NCBI GenBank assembly: GCA_013288575.1
Contig: JABDBO010000001.1
Coordinates: forward strand, 91 to 53,646
From: Alphaproteobacteria bacterium
Lineage (GTDB): Bacteria > Pseudomonadota > Alphaproteobacteria > Rickettsiales > 21-14-0-20-44-7
Direction: 5' to 3'
Length of the DNA: 53,556 nt
The notes below the pieces were generated by a model that was not told where the DNA came from, did no database searches, and was given only the letters and a program-made list of their open reading frames with translations. Position 1 is the first letter of the stretch; every line of letters begins with the position of its first letter. Positions 15,379 to 24,374 of the stretch are shown piece after piece. The position numbers were made by a program, and so were the translations under genes.

Positions 15379-17301
15379 ATGAAAACACGCCATATTATTC
15401 GTTCCACCGCCATTGCTTTGGCAATTATAATCACCTCAGGCAATGCCGCATTGGCAGATCCACCAGCACGGGTTGGGCGTTTGAGTTATATGGATGGCAC
15501 AGTATCATTTCACACCGGTGACCAGGATCAATGGGCACAGGCAACGATGAATTATCCGATCACAAATGGTGATGCGCTTTGGACAGAACCGGATTCACGC
15601 GCGGAAGTGCAGGTTGGCTCGGCGGAAATTCGGCTCGACCAGTCTACGGAAGTTGATGTTATAAAACTTGATGATACTGGTACTCAATTGCAAGTTCCGC
15701 AAGGCGTGGTGAATGTGCATTTGCACCGTGAAATGCCACATGGTGGTGTGCAGGTGTTTACGCCAAATGGTGAAATTGATTTGGTAAAACCAGGCAGCTA
15801 TCACATTGATTCTGGACAACCGAACGGTGATCAGCCGGCAGCCCAAGTTACAGCAACCGTATTGGAAGGCGAAGTGAACATCGCTGCGCCGCATGCAAGC
15901 GTTGCAGTTCTCGCCGGTGAATCAGCAGTTTTAACTGGTAACCCGCCATCATTCTCATTGCAGGAAGGAAACGCAACTCCGTTTGATAACTGGGCGCTCT
16001 CGCGTGAAAAACGTGAAGTGACGCCGCTGGCGACAACTTATGTTCCGCAAGGAATGACAGGTTATCAGGATTTGGATAGTTATGGTAATTGGGGCAGTGA
16101 CCCAGAGTACGGTGTTGTGTGGTATCCAACTGCGACAATCGCACCGGATTGGGCACCATATCGTTATGGCCACTGGGCCTATGTTGCACCTTGGGGTTGG
16201 ACATGGGTTGATGATGCAGCTTGGGGCTTTGCACCATTCCACTATGGACGCTGGGTGCAAATTAATAACCGCTGGTGCTGGTCGCCAGGTGAGCGCCATT
16301 TCCATCCAGTTTATGCGCCTGCACTCGTTACCTTCATCGGTGGTAATGGCTGTAATGTAAGTTCGAGTCCAGCAGTTGGTTGGGTGCCGCTTGCTCCGCG
16401 TGAAGTTTATCATCCGTATTATAATGTCAGTGTTGATTATGCGCGCCGCGTCAATGGAGCTTATGTAAATAAAACCGTGGTGAATAATATTACCATCAAT
16501 AATATTCATAATAATTCCGACCATTTTGCTAACCGTGGTTTTGCAACTGTAGTTACGGCAAAAGCTTTTACTAATGCAGAACCTGTGCATAAGTCTTTGG
16601 TGAATGTGAGACCGGATGAAATTGCTAAAGCGCCGGTTACTCCGACAATTGAACATTTACAACCTGCACCTGCTGCGCGTGCACCAGGGCATGATTTGAC
16701 TACGGGAGCAAGAGCAGAGTTGCCGCATCATGACCAGAATCGTTTCCAGAATAGCCAGATGCGTGCTCCAGAAACGCCAAGAGTGGAACGTCCAACTGTA
16801 ACAACATCAACTGCACCGGCTGTGGTGAATGAGCGCTCTACACCGCAAGTGCAAGCTCCGGCAAACCAGCCAGTTGTGCCTCATCCATTTAATCAATCAG
16901 GAAACCAGTTTGCAAGACAGCCGAATATTATTCGCGGTGCTCAGCAATCAAATAATATTCAGCAGGAAGATAGGCATGATCACACGCCCGGTGCGCCGGT
17001 TGTACAAAGGCCAAGCATAGCTACGCCGGTAACACCACATGTTTCGGAACCTCAAGTATCGCAGCCACAAGTCGCGCAACCGCAAAGGCAGCAGTTCCAA
17101 AATATGCAGGTTAACCATCCGGTGCAGCAAACGCATATTGCACCAACTCCGCAAGGATGGCAGCGTCAGCAACAAGCTCCGCGTGTTGAGCAAAAGCAGC
17201 AAGAGCAGCCTCCTCGCCCGGAACGAGTGCCGCAACAACAAGCGCAGCCCCAGGCGAATGGTAACCAACGTGATTCACGCGACCCGCGTGACCAACATTG
17301 A
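15379..17301 (+). CDS. FecR-domain/DUF6600-type exported protein with Gln/Pro-rich tail
   Basis: 640-aa secreted protein. A signal peptide (about 1-26, cleavage near ALA-DPP) leads into a FecR-like domain (about 30-190: GRLSYMDGTVSF, GDALWTEPDSRAEVQVG, STEVDV). A Trp/Tyr-rich DUF6600-like module follows (about 220-360) with repeats such as YGHWAYVAPWGWTWVDD and WGFAPFHYGRW. The last 240 residues are Gln/Pro/His-rich and probably disordered. FecR-like repeats suggest a periplasmic or surface role. No sigma factor gene is adjacent, so it is not a standard FecIR pair. Convergent with the next gene (1-base gap). Confidence 0.82.
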   Translation: MKTRHIIRSTAIALAIIITSGNAALADPPARVGRLSYMDGTVSFHTGDQDQWAQATMNYPITNGDALWTEPDSRAEVQVGSAEIRLDQSTEVDVIKLDDTGTQLQVPQGVVNVHLHREMPHGGVQVFTPNGEIDLVKPGSYHIDSGQPNGDQPAAQVTATVLEGEVNIAAPHASVAVLAGESAVLTGNPPSFSLQEGNATPFDNWALSREKREVTPLATTYVPQGMTGYQDLDSYGNWGSDPEYGVVWYPTATIAPDWAPYRYGHWAYVAPWGWTWVDDAAWGFAPFHYGRWVQINNRWCWSPGERHFHPVYAPALVTFIGGNGCNVSSSPAVGWVPLAPREVYHPYYNVSVDYARRVNGAYVNKTVVNNITINNIHNNSDHFANRGFATVVTAKAFTNAEPVHKSLVNVRPDEIAKAPVTPTIEHLQPAPAARAPGHDLTTGARAELPHHDQNRFQNSQMRAPETPRVERPTVTTSTAPAVVNERSTPQVQAPANQPVVPHPFNQSGNQFARQPNIIRGAQQSNNIQQEDRHDHTPGAPVVQRPSIATPVTPHVSEPQVSQPQVAQPQRQQFQNMQVNHPVQQTHIAPTPQGWQRQQQAPRVEQKQQEQPPRPERVPQQQAQPQANGNQRDSRDPRDQH

Positions 17302-17302
17302 T

Positions 17303-17689
17303 TTAAGTAGTTTTTAGATTTTTTAAATAATGGCTGAGCTTGGCGCGCAGCTCAATGTTGCTGAATGGTTTTGAGATATAATCATTCATTCCATTAGAAA
17401 TGCATTTTTCCTGATCACCAATCAGCGTGAGTGCGGTCATGGCAATTACCGGCACTTCTGCGCGACTCATATCTTTTTCAATTTGCCTGATTTGTTGAGT
17501 GGCCTCATAACCGCTTAAGCCATTCATATGGACATCCATTAAAACTAACGAGTAATTATTGGTGCGATATTTTTCAACCGCTTCTACGCCATCATGGGCG
17601 ATATCATAATCATAACCAAATTCATCCAGCCAAGCTTTTGCGACCAGAATGTTTGATTGCTCATCTTCAACTAATAAAATCTTTGCCAT
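17303..17689 (-). CDS. Single-domain response regulator (CheY-like)
   Basis: 128-aa receiver domain: acidic pocket Glu8-Asp9 (LLVEDE), phosphoacceptor Asp52 (LVLMDVHMNG), switch threonine in VIAMTAL and lysine in YISKPF. The pattern is that of receivers cut from hybrid kinases. The start at 17689 gives the canonical MAKILLVEDE. Longer in-frame starts at 17743 and 17731 are possible and would add a polar 14-18-residue tail. No kinase nearby. Confidence 0.88.
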   Translation of the reverse strand: MAKILLVEDEQSNILVAKAWLDEFGYDYDIAHDGVEAVEKYRTNNYSLVLMDVHMNGLSGYEATQQIRQIEKDMSRAEVPVIAMTALTLIGDQEKCISNGMNDYISKPFSNIELRAKLSHYLKNLKTT

Positions 17690-17848
17690 TTCTAACAAAG
17701 ATTCCTTAATGGTTGTAGATGATTTAGTCATAGAAATCGCCATGGTTGTATCTAGCTCTTATTTTTGCGAGATAACAAGCTAAATCCAGACGGAAATTTT
17801 ATCTCTTTGTTCCTATGCTTTTTATGTAACAATGTTTTAGGGGGGAAT

Positions 17849-18013
17849 ATGAGTATTTTTCAGCGAATATCATGCGGAATAAATAACTTATTTCATGGAA
17901 AAAAGTCTGAAGTGTGCAAAATAAAAGAAGCGCATAATAGGCTTAGCACCAAACAAGTAGATAAAACAATTGATGATAGTTTTCCGGCAAGTGACCCGCC
18001 TAGCTGGTATTAG
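17849..18013 (+). CDS. 54-aa protein with C-terminal SFPASDPPSW motif
   Basis: 54-aa soluble protein starting MSIFQRISCGINNLFHG. The start at 17849 has a strong TTTTAGGGGGG purine tract upstream; a longer frame begins at 17765 without a ribosome site. It ends in DDSFPASDPPSWY, a short tail motif recalled from many bacterial small or stress-associated proteins. The function of the tail is not known to me. Confidence 0.7.
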   Translation: MSIFQRISCGINNLFHGKKSEVCKIKEAHNRLSTKQVDKTIDDSFPASDPPSWY

Positions 18014-18164
18014 CAAACCTATTGATATTTTTGATATAAAAACACATTTGCTTTAAGCTTCTGTTAATTTCTTTTTATTATTATACAACCATAAGTCGAG
18101 TATCTTCAATAGGATAATCTTCTTGGGGTTGAAGGTAAAAAAGATAAAAAAATGGGAGTTAAGG

Positions 18165-18728
18165 ATGAAATTAGGTAAATTTTTTAAGTTAGGATTTGTA
18201 CCATTATTAACGGGTAGCTTATTGGCAACAAATGCTCTTGCTGCATCAAACGGTACTTTAGGGGCAACATCTACCGGTACGGTAAATATTAGTATTACGA
18301 AATCCATGCAGGCACAAATTTCGGATATTACTGATATGGTATTGGCAAGCTGGAATATCGGTGACCCGGCAGTACAATTATATAGCAACTTGTGTATTTA
18401 TTCCTCTACGGGCAATTATAAAGTAACGGCAACTGGTAGCGGAACTTCGAACGCTTTTACAATTTCAAACGGCACTTCGACAATTCCATATAGCGTGGTT
18501 TGGAACTCTGGCCCGGCAGGTAGTTTGGCGAGCACCGGCACTTCACTTACAACGAACACACAATCTGGCGCATTTGCAAATGCAAGCATGGCAGCGGCAA
18601 ATTGCGGTGGTTCGACAAATGATACGGCACGAGTAGTAGTGAATATTCCGCAAGCAACCATGCAAGCAGCTCCTGGTAGTGCAACTGCATATACCGGCAC
18701 GCTTACCATGTTAGTGACACCGAACTAA
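18165..18728 (+). CDS. Fimbrial subunit-like secreted protein 1 (SCPU-type)
   Basis: 187-aa exported protein. The signal peptide (FVPLLTGSLLATNALA-A) is followed by an Ig-like beta domain rich in Ser/Thr/Gly/Asn. The N-terminal strand SNGTLGATSTGTVNISITK, the paired cysteines (LCIYS and NCGG) and the C-terminal strand TYTGTLTMLVTPN-type pattern (AYTGTLTML) are those of spore coat U/CS1-type pilins assembled by chaperone-usher machines. The start MKLGKFF has AAGG upstream. First gene of the cluster with a second subunit and usher. Confidence 0.85.
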   Translation: MKLGKFFKLGFVPLLTGSLLATNALAASNGTLGATSTGTVNISITKSMQAQISDITDMVLASWNIGDPAVQLYSNLCIYSSTGNYKVTATGSGTSNAFTISNGTSTIPYSVVWNSGPAGSLASTGTSLTTNTQSGAFANASMAAANCGGSTNDTARVVVNIPQATMQAAPGSATAYTGTLTMLVTPN

Positions 18729-18729
18729 A

Positions 18730-19212
18730 ATGAAACGGCTGCTGCTTAGCCTGGTGATTGTTTTAAGTTTCGCGCAAGCAGCTAATGCATTGTTGTTTGT
18801 AAGGCTCACCGGGATGCAGGATATAAATTATACTGGATGGGTAATTGGCAATGGAGCAATTACTAGTTCGCAAGATGTTTGCGTTTACAGCACTCTTGCG
18901 CTTGGCAGCCCGTATGCAATTACGGTGACTGGTTCTGGCGGATTTAATTTGGTGAGTGGTACTAATAATTTGGCCTACACAATTACCTGGGATGATTCGG
19001 GGCCGGGAAGTTTAGGCTCGCATCCAATTAATTTAACCAGCGGCGTGAAAGTGCAAAATTTGCAGAACGCGAATTTCAATTTATTTCATGATGATTGCAG
19101 CGTTGAAGGCATGAATGCGCGGCTGACTTTTTCAATCACTCAAGCAGCGATGATGGCAGCGCCAGCAGGAACATATACTGGCACATTGACTATCCTTCTC
19201 TCGCAAACTTAA
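18730..19212 (+). CDS. Fimbrial subunit-like secreted protein 2 (SCPU-type)
   Basis: 160-aa paralogue of the preceding subunit, starting one base after its stop. It has a signal peptide (LLLSLVIVLSFAQAANA), a VCVYS cysteine, a DDCSVEG cysteine and the terminal strand TYTGTLTILLSQT. Shared features are SQ/SN-VCxYS, a GxG-rich middle and QAAMMAAPAG near the end. One of the two may be the major shaft and the other a tip or minor subunit. The pairing and order with a usher support the fimbrial assignment. Confidence 0.83.
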   Translation: MKRLLLSLVIVLSFAQAANALLFVRLTGMQDINYTGWVIGNGAITSSQDVCVYSTLALGSPYAITVTGSGGFNLVSGTNNLAYTITWDDSGPGSLGSHPINLTSGVKVQNLQNANFNLFHDDCSVEGMNARLTFSITQAAMMAAPAGTYTGTLTILLSQT

Positions 19213-19309
19213 GTTATAATTAACTTATATATTTCAATTAGATAATAACAATATTTTAATTCATTTCCTGTACAACTATAGGTAGAAAACAATTTTTGCC
19301 AAGTAGGTT

Positions 19310-21709
19310 ATGGGGAATTTTTGCAGGTATTTGCAGATGATTTTTTTAAGCGCTTTTTTATGTGGCGCTTATTCATCTGCGCATGCTGAAATTTTTGTAA
19401 AACCTGGTGCTCCTGCAAGCTTTGCTGATATGGAAAAACCAAAAGCAACAGTAGTTGATGTTTTCTTCGGTGGAAAATCTATCGGCAGTTTCAAAGGAAA
19501 ATTTTCGCCAACAAGTTTTTGGTTTGATGCGCCGGAAAAAATTATTGCCAAACTCGATAATGTAAAAGATGAAAACAAAATCCAAGTGCAAAGTGCATTA
19601 GGCGCCGAGTTACCAAATAACGCCGGTCAAATTTGCCGCAAATATCAGGAAAAAAATTGCGGCATATTAAGCCCGGAAGTTACTGGAGTGATTTTTGACG
19701 AAGAAAAATTCCGCGTCGATATTTTCATCAACAAAGATTTTTTGAAACTACAGGATAATTCTTCTGCGCGATATCTGCCGGGTGCCGAGCAGAAGTTTTC
19801 ATCCATTCTCGGTTTAAGTGGCGCAGTTGCCGGCAGCACTAATGCGCAAACTAATTTTACTATCAATGACAACACAACTTATTCATTCGGCGAAACCAAC
19901 CTCAACACGCAAAGCTCAGTTTCCAACCAGGGTTTGCGTTTTGATAACGTTGTAGCCAGCCGCGATATTGAAGGCGTAAATCAGCAAGCTGGGCTTTTTA
20001 GAAGCCGGGCGATGCAATTAATTCCTGACCATGATATGGCAGGCGTGGCAATTTCCACTTCGATGAATACGCGGCTTGATGCGCATAAGGTGCAGGGTAA
20101 TGATGTTGCGGTTTATTTGCCGCGCCGCTCGTGGGTTTCAATTTACCGCGACGGAAAATTATATTCTTCGAATTTCTATGAAGCCGGCAACCAACTCATC
20201 GACACCACAGAATTGCCGGAAGGTGCATATTTCATTACGCTTCATATTCAAGGCTCCGATGGTTCGGTAACGGAAGAGCGCCGCTTCTTCGCCAAATCAC
20301 CAGATCTGCCGCCGCCAGGTGATCCGGTATATTATGCTGAAGGTGGCGTTATCAGAAAACCGGCGCAGCTTGATGACACGATGCCAAATATCACTGATCA
20401 TCCGATTATGCGCTTAGGAACGGTGCAACGTTTAACTGAGTATTTGGGAGTGGACACCGGCCTTCTCGGTCTTGATGACCAAGTGGCAGGCGAGGCGAGT
20501 TTCTTTGGTATGTATGACGGGCAAAAAATTCGCACTTCCATAATGAGTAGCTCACGTGGTGATTATGGTCTGCAGGCTTCTTATGAAGCAATTTTTGATA
20601 AACTCTCCGTTTCAATGGATACGCGTAAAGTATGGGCGGGGGATGATAGGCACCCGGCTTATGACCCGGTTAGCAATGGGTTGGCGCAAACTACAGCGAC
20701 AATCAATTACCAGATTACGCCTGATCTAACCGCTAGCGCGCATTATAATAACAGTTGGCAAGAAAATTCATCAACGCAAAATTCTTATGGCCCTGGCTTG
20801 GAATACTACGCTTGGCGGAGTGGAGAAAATAGTTTGGCCTTCACGACTGATGTTAGCAAAACAAATCAGGGTGTGGTTGGCACAGCATTCGTTCGCTTTA
20901 GCATGAAACTTGGTGAGTGGGGATTAAGCGGCACGACAGGTGCCACCGCTGGCGGCAGTAACCATGGTGAAATGGGTAATGTGCACGGAACCTGGAGCGA
21001 TGATAAATCAATCGATCATAAAACGCTGGCGGGAATTGGTTTTGATTCTGACCGCAATAGCAGAAGTATTGGTGGTGATATTCAATATAATGACAATTTC
21101 GGCATGGCCAAAGGCAATGTGCAAGAAGCACAAAATACGAACGGCAATATGTTGAACTATGGCGGCCAATTTAATTTTGGCGTGGCGCAAGTAGGTGACC
21201 GCATCGAAGTTGGCGGCGATAGAATGGATTGGAGCGCAGTGATTGTTGACGTTACAGGTGATGCCGGAATTCCGATGCAGATTATGGTCAACAACATCCC
21301 GCGCCAAAATGTGATGCCGGGCACAAGCCAGACAATTTATCTATCCCCTTACCAAACTTATGCGGTGCGAATAGTCGCGGCCAAAGATGGTTTGTATGAT
21401 TATGACACCGGCAACCGCGCTGTGACACTTTATCCTGGCAATGTAACCAAGTTGGAATGGGAGGTGGATAAAGCGGTTTTATTAGTTGGGCATGTGGTTG
21501 ATAAGGATGGAAATATATTAGTGAACGCAACTTTATTGGCGGGTAAAAACCAGATTGTTACCAATGAAGATGGTCGCTTCCAGGCTGAAGTTCACTCGGC
21601 TAAAACGCTACAATTCCAGAAAGATGATGTGATATGTACCGTAACTCTGCCGCTAGCAGAAGAAAAGAATGGCGTACTAGTTTATAGAGATAAGTTGGTG
21701 TGTGAGTAA
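19310..21709 (+). CDS. Outer-membrane fimbrial usher (CS1/TcfC-like)
   Basis: 799-aa outer-membrane channel that assembles pilin-chaperone complexes. After a signal peptide (cleaved near SAHA-E) comes an N-terminal domain with a CRKYQEKNCG cysteine pair, then the long beta-barrel (repeated aromatic/Gly/Asn strands) with a plug-like segment near VYLPRRSWVSIYRDGKLYSS. A C-terminal domain follows with ITVDVTGDAG-type strands (here VIVDVTGDAGIPMQIMV) and a final region with a CTVTLP cysteine. This resembles the CS1-type (TcfC) usher more than FimD/PapC. Normal ushers are about 800-900 residues. Confidence 0.85.
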   Translation: MGNFCRYLQMIFLSAFLCGAYSSAHAEIFVKPGAPASFADMEKPKATVVDVFFGGKSIGSFKGKFSPTSFWFDAPEKIIAKLDNVKDENKIQVQSALGAELPNNAGQICRKYQEKNCGILSPEVTGVIFDEEKFRVDIFINKDFLKLQDNSSARYLPGAEQKFSSILGLSGAVAGSTNAQTNFTINDNTTYSFGETNLNTQSSVSNQGLRFDNVVASRDIEGVNQQAGLFRSRAMQLIPDHDMAGVAISTSMNTRLDAHKVQGNDVAVYLPRRSWVSIYRDGKLYSSNFYEAGNQLIDTTELPEGAYFITLHIQGSDGSVTEERRFFAKSPDLPPPGDPVYYAEGGVIRKPAQLDDTMPNITDHPIMRLGTVQRLTEYLGVDTGLLGLDDQVAGEASFFGMYDGQKIRTSIMSSSRGDYGLQASYEAIFDKLSVSMDTRKVWAGDDRHPAYDPVSNGLAQTTATINYQITPDLTASAHYNNSWQENSSTQNSYGPGLEYYAWRSGENSLAFTTDVSKTNQGVVGTAFVRFSMKLGEWGLSGTTGATAGGSNHGEMGNVHGTWSDDKSIDHKTLAGIGFDSDRNSRSIGGDIQYNDNFGMAKGNVQEAQNTNGNMLNYGGQFNFGVAQVGDRIEVGGDRMDWSAVIVDVTGDAGIPMQIMVNNIPRQNVMPGTSQTIYLSPYQTYAVRIVAAKDGLYDYDTGNRAVTLYPGNVTKLEWEVDKAVLLVGHVVDKDGNILVNATLLAGKNQIVTNEDGRFQAEVHSAKTLQFQKDDVICTVTLPLAEEKNGVLVYRDKLVCE

Positions 21710-21714
21710 CTAAA

Positions 21715-22398
21715 TTAAAATTCCTTCTTCTCTAATTTCTCACCATCCCAGATAAAATAAGTTGCGGTAGTAGAGAAGGGGAGTTCCATGCTTGTTTCCT
21801 GCCCAGGATAGATGCGAGTAAGCGGCAGCGGTTTGCAATCTTTCTTCTCAACTGGGTCTACGCATTGTTCGCCTGATTGCAAAATAACATTTGTGTTACC
21901 GCTATTTTTAAAAGTGATTTTATTTCCGGTGCGGTTGCCGGTTAAATTTGGCGCTGGATTAAGTGGGCGGACAATCACCAGCGCTTCATAACCGATCAAA
22001 ACTTTCAGTGCCATTTTGGAATTTGATGAAACATCATTTATTACCGGTTTAATAATTACGCGATAAATATGCTCGCTATCATCGGCATCTCTTAAAAGCA
22101 CGAAGCGCATATTTTTTCTGCCGCCCGGTGGCAATATAGTTTTATCTGGCGTAACTAAAATTCCCGCGTCTTCAGGGTTTTTTATCTCAACATGTTTCTC
22201 ATTGGCCAGACCGGGGTTTTGCACTTCATAAACTTGGGTAATGATATAATCACTTTCCTGGCCCTGGCTGATAAGCTCAATATCTTGTTGCTTGGAATTC
22301 TTATTAAAATCAACAATGGCTGAACTTAAGATAAATGCAGCCTGCGCATTTGGTGTGGGAATTAAGAGTAAAATCAACGCTAGATATATTTTTTTCAT
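21715..22398 (-). CDS. Periplasmic pilus chaperone (CS1-type)
   Basis: 227-aa two-domain Ig-fold chaperone. A signal peptide (LALILLLIPTPNAQA-A) precedes an N-terminal domain with strands FILSSAIVDFNKNSKQQDIEL and a loop ending LPPGGRKNMRFVLL. The second domain contains a cysteine pair (EQCVDPVEKKDCKPL). It would cap subunits before handing them to the usher. The gene faces the usher on the opposite strand, 5 bases from its stop. That is unusual, since chaperone and usher usually share an operon. Confidence 0.82.
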   Translation of the reverse strand: MKKIYLALILLLIPTPNAQAAFILSSAIVDFNKNSKQQDIELISQGQESDYIITQVYEVQNPGLANEKHVEIKNPEDAGILVTPDKTILPPGGRKNMRFVLLRDADDSEHIYRVIIKPVINDVSSNSKMALKVLIGYEALVIVRPLNPAPNLTGNRTGNKITFKNSGNTNVILQSGEQCVDPVEKKDCKPLPLTRIYPGQETSMELPFSTTATYFIWDGEKLEKKEF

Positions 22399-22533
22399 CC
22401 AGTTTCATATAACACAAAACTCGTTTAATTTCAACCATAAGTTGCATAAACTTCTGTGCTGTCCCGAATGGTCTTGTATAGAGAATGGGAGTTGTTATAT
22501 AATATAAGCATTAACAACATAGGTATTAAACCA

Positions 22534-23250
22534 ATGACAGATTACACCAAATTAAACACTGCAACTGCGCAAACAGCTGTTGACTATGATGCTGGCCTAC
22601 GCGCATTTATGCTGAAAGTTTATAATTACATGACCATGGCTTTGGTTATGAGTGGGGCAATTGCTTATTTTGCCGGAACTTCTGTGGAATTTCAAAATAC
22701 GATAATGGCCAATCACGCGCTGGTTTATATAATTATGTTTGCGCCATTGGTTCTGGTTTTTATATTTTCGATGCGCCTACAAAGCATGAGCCTGCAAGCC
22801 ACGCAAGCACTTTACTGGGTTTTCTCGGCAGTAATGGGGCTTTCATTATGGTTCGTTTTCGCAATTTATACGCGCGAAAGCATTGTTGAAACCTTCTTCA
22901 TTACCGCGGCAACTTTTGGCGGCATGAGCTTGTTCGGCTATACAACAAAACGTGATTTAACCGGTATGGGCCACTTCATGATTATGGGTTTGTGGGGAAT
23001 TATCATCGCCTCAATCATCAATATTTTCATGCATAACTCGATGGCAAGTTTGCTAATTTCAGTATTGGGCGTGGTGATTTTCACCGGGCTTACTGCTTAT
23101 GATACGCAAAAACTCAAGCAGTATTATTATATGGGCGGCAGCGATGCGACAGCTTCAGGCAAATTGGCAATCTCAGGCGCATTGAATCTTTACCTGGATT
23201 TCCTCAACTTGTTCTTAATGCTGCTCAGATTGATGGGCAATCGTAGATAA
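22534..23250 (+). CDS. BI-1/YccA family membrane protein
   Basis: 238-aa protein with about seven membrane helices, of the Bax inhibitor-1/YbhL family (Ca2+-leak or FtsH-modulating membrane proteins). The typical start YDAGLRAFMLKVYNYMTMALV, the TRESIVETFFITAATFGGMSLFGY segment and the acidic TAYDTQKLKQ motif are present. The start MTDYTK at 22534 is used; a frame beginning at 22456 adds 26 residues without support. The divergent neighbour is the pilus chaperone. Confidence 0.92.
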   Translation: MTDYTKLNTATAQTAVDYDAGLRAFMLKVYNYMTMALVMSGAIAYFAGTSVEFQNTIMANHALVYIIMFAPLVLVFIFSMRLQSMSLQATQALYWVFSAVMGLSLWFVFAIYTRESIVETFFITAATFGGMSLFGYTTKRDLTGMGHFMIMGLWGIIIASIINIFMHNSMASLLISVLGVVIFTGLTAYDTQKLKQYYYMGGSDATASGKLAISGALNLYLDFLNLFLMLLRLMGNRR

Positions 23251-23340
23251 AATATCGGATATCAAATTTCATATGTCAGAGAGGTTCATGAAAATGAGCC
23301 TCTCTTTTTATTTGACATCTGACACCTGGCATTTGATATC
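23251..23340. repeat. 7-bp-phased inverted repeat enclosing a terminator
   Basis: Left arm of four 7-bp units (AATATCG, GATATCA, AATTTCA, TATGTCA; 23251-23278) and right arm of four 7-bp units starting TG (TGACATC, TGACACC, TGGCATT, TGATATC; 23313-23340). The outer GATATCAAAT pairs perfectly with ATTTGATATC. It lies between the BI-1 gene and rnhB and surrounds a terminator hairpin. Confidence 0.8.
23278..23309 (+). terminator. Intrinsic terminator after the BI-1 gene
   Basis: AGAGAGGTTCA pairs with TGAGCCTCTCT (one G-T wobble) around a TGAAAA loop and is followed by TTTTT. Confidence 0.92.
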
Positions 23341-23346
23341 TAGAAA

Positions 23347-23943
23347 ATGCCTCATTTGGAAATAGAAAAATCATTGGCTGGAATAATCTGCGGAATTGAT
23401 GAAGCAGGGCGCGGACCTTGGGCGGGGCCGGTAGTTGCCGCGGCGGTAATTTTGGGTGAGCAAGTTCCAACCGGAATTGATGATTCTAAAAAATTGAAAC
23501 CACAAAAGCGCGAAGAAATTTACCAAAAGATAATCGAAACCTGCCGCTATGGAATTGGCCAGGCCAGCGTTGAGGAAATTGATAGTTTAAATATCCTCCA
23601 AGCCACCAAACTTGCCATGCTCCGCGCCTATGAAGCTTTGAACACAGCTTGCGACCATGCGCTGATAGATGGCAACCAACTGCCGCACCTGCCATGCAAA
23701 ATGCAATATGTCATAAAAGGCGATTCGGTAAGCTATTCAATTGCCGCCGCCAGTATTATTGCCAAAGTAACGCGTGACCGAATTTTACAGGAATTACACG
23801 CAGAATTCCCCCATTACAACTGGGCCGGGAATAAAGGCTATGGCACCGCTGACCATATTCAAGGTATTGAAAAACATGGAATTTCTATTCACCACCGCCG
23901 TTCCTATGCTCCCATCCGCGCTAGGTTGGAAACCGCGGTCTAG
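23347..23943 (+). CDS. rnhB: Ribonuclease HII
   Basis: 198-aa endonuclease that removes ribonucleotides from DNA. The signature GIDEAGRGPWAGPVV carries the first catalytic Asp-Glu pair (Asp18, Glu19). The further carboxylates are in ALIDGNQ and AASIIAKVTRD. Normal length. The ATG lies just after the phased repeat with no evident ribosome site. Confidence 0.96.
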   Translation: MPHLEIEKSLAGIICGIDEAGRGPWAGPVVAAAVILGEQVPTGIDDSKKLKPQKREEIYQKIIETCRYGIGQASVEEIDSLNILQATKLAMLRAYEALNTACDHALIDGNQLPHLPCKMQYVIKGDSVSYSIAAASIIAKVTRDRILQELHAEFPHYNWAGNKGYGTADHIQGIEKHGISIHHRRSYAPIRARLETAV

Positions 23944-24000
23944 AGCCAATTTATGAAGCTTTTGTGAAAGGGCTTTTTTGGGTTGAAAAGAATGTCTAGT

Positions 24001-24006
24001 TATAAT
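24001..24006 (+). promoter_or_regulatory. TATAAT -10 element 11 bases before a start codon
   Basis: Perfect TATAAT at 24001-24006 with a weak TTGGGT -35 seventeen bases upstream. With the ATG at 24018, the leader would be about 4 nt. Confidence 0.5.
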
Positions 24007-24017
24007 AGAATTTAGAT

Positions 24018-24368
24018 ATGGCAGATAACCCAGGCATAAATTCAGCGCTCCAATCACTTATTGCTGGTCAAAACGCCCCTAAGGCTCCACGTACTGGCGC
24101 CCTCGAATTACCATTTAATGACATTGTTGCGGCACTAAAAAGTGGCTTGGGTCTGAGTGGTGATAAAATTAATGCCCTTGGTAAGGGCGCATTTGGCGAT
24201 CCTTCCAATATGGTAGGAGGTTTTAGGCTTCCTACGAGTTTAGCTGCGCCTTCTAAACAAGGTCCTGCAGTCAAAACTGCGATAGACCAATCCGTATATG
24301 GTGGTAGTGGTCCTGTAGACCCTAGTAGCGGTTTACCTGCTACAGGCGATTCTAGAAATAGGCAATAG
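24018..24368 (+). CDS. Hypothetical small protein, not recognised
   Basis: 116-aa protein without signal peptide or membrane helix. It is rich in Gly, Ala, Pro and Ser and has an amphipathic-looking segment PFNDIVAALKSGLGLSGDKINALGKG read in pieces (PFNDIVAALK; DKINALGKG). The C-terminal half appears disordered (DPSSGLPATGDS). TATAAT ends only 11 bases before the ATG, so the transcript would be nearly leaderless. No ribosome site. Family unknown. Confidence 0.55.
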   Translation: MADNPGINSALQSLIAGQNAPKAPRTGALELPFNDIVAALKSGLGLSGDKINALGKGAFGDPSNMVGGFRLPTSLAAPSKQGPAVKTAIDQSVYGGSGPVDPSSGLPATGDSRNRQ

Positions 24369-24374
24369 TCAGAA

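Noticed and set aside
15955..16656. 233-codon open frame on the minus strand inside the FecR/DUF6600 gene
   Set aside because: Antisense of a Trp/Tyr-rich coding region. Its composition follows from the opposite strand and it shows no motif.
18014..18164. Possible c-di-GMP riboswitch upstream of the fimbrial locus
   Set aside because: The region is AT-rich and no GEMM-type helix or tetraloop arrangement could be drawn.
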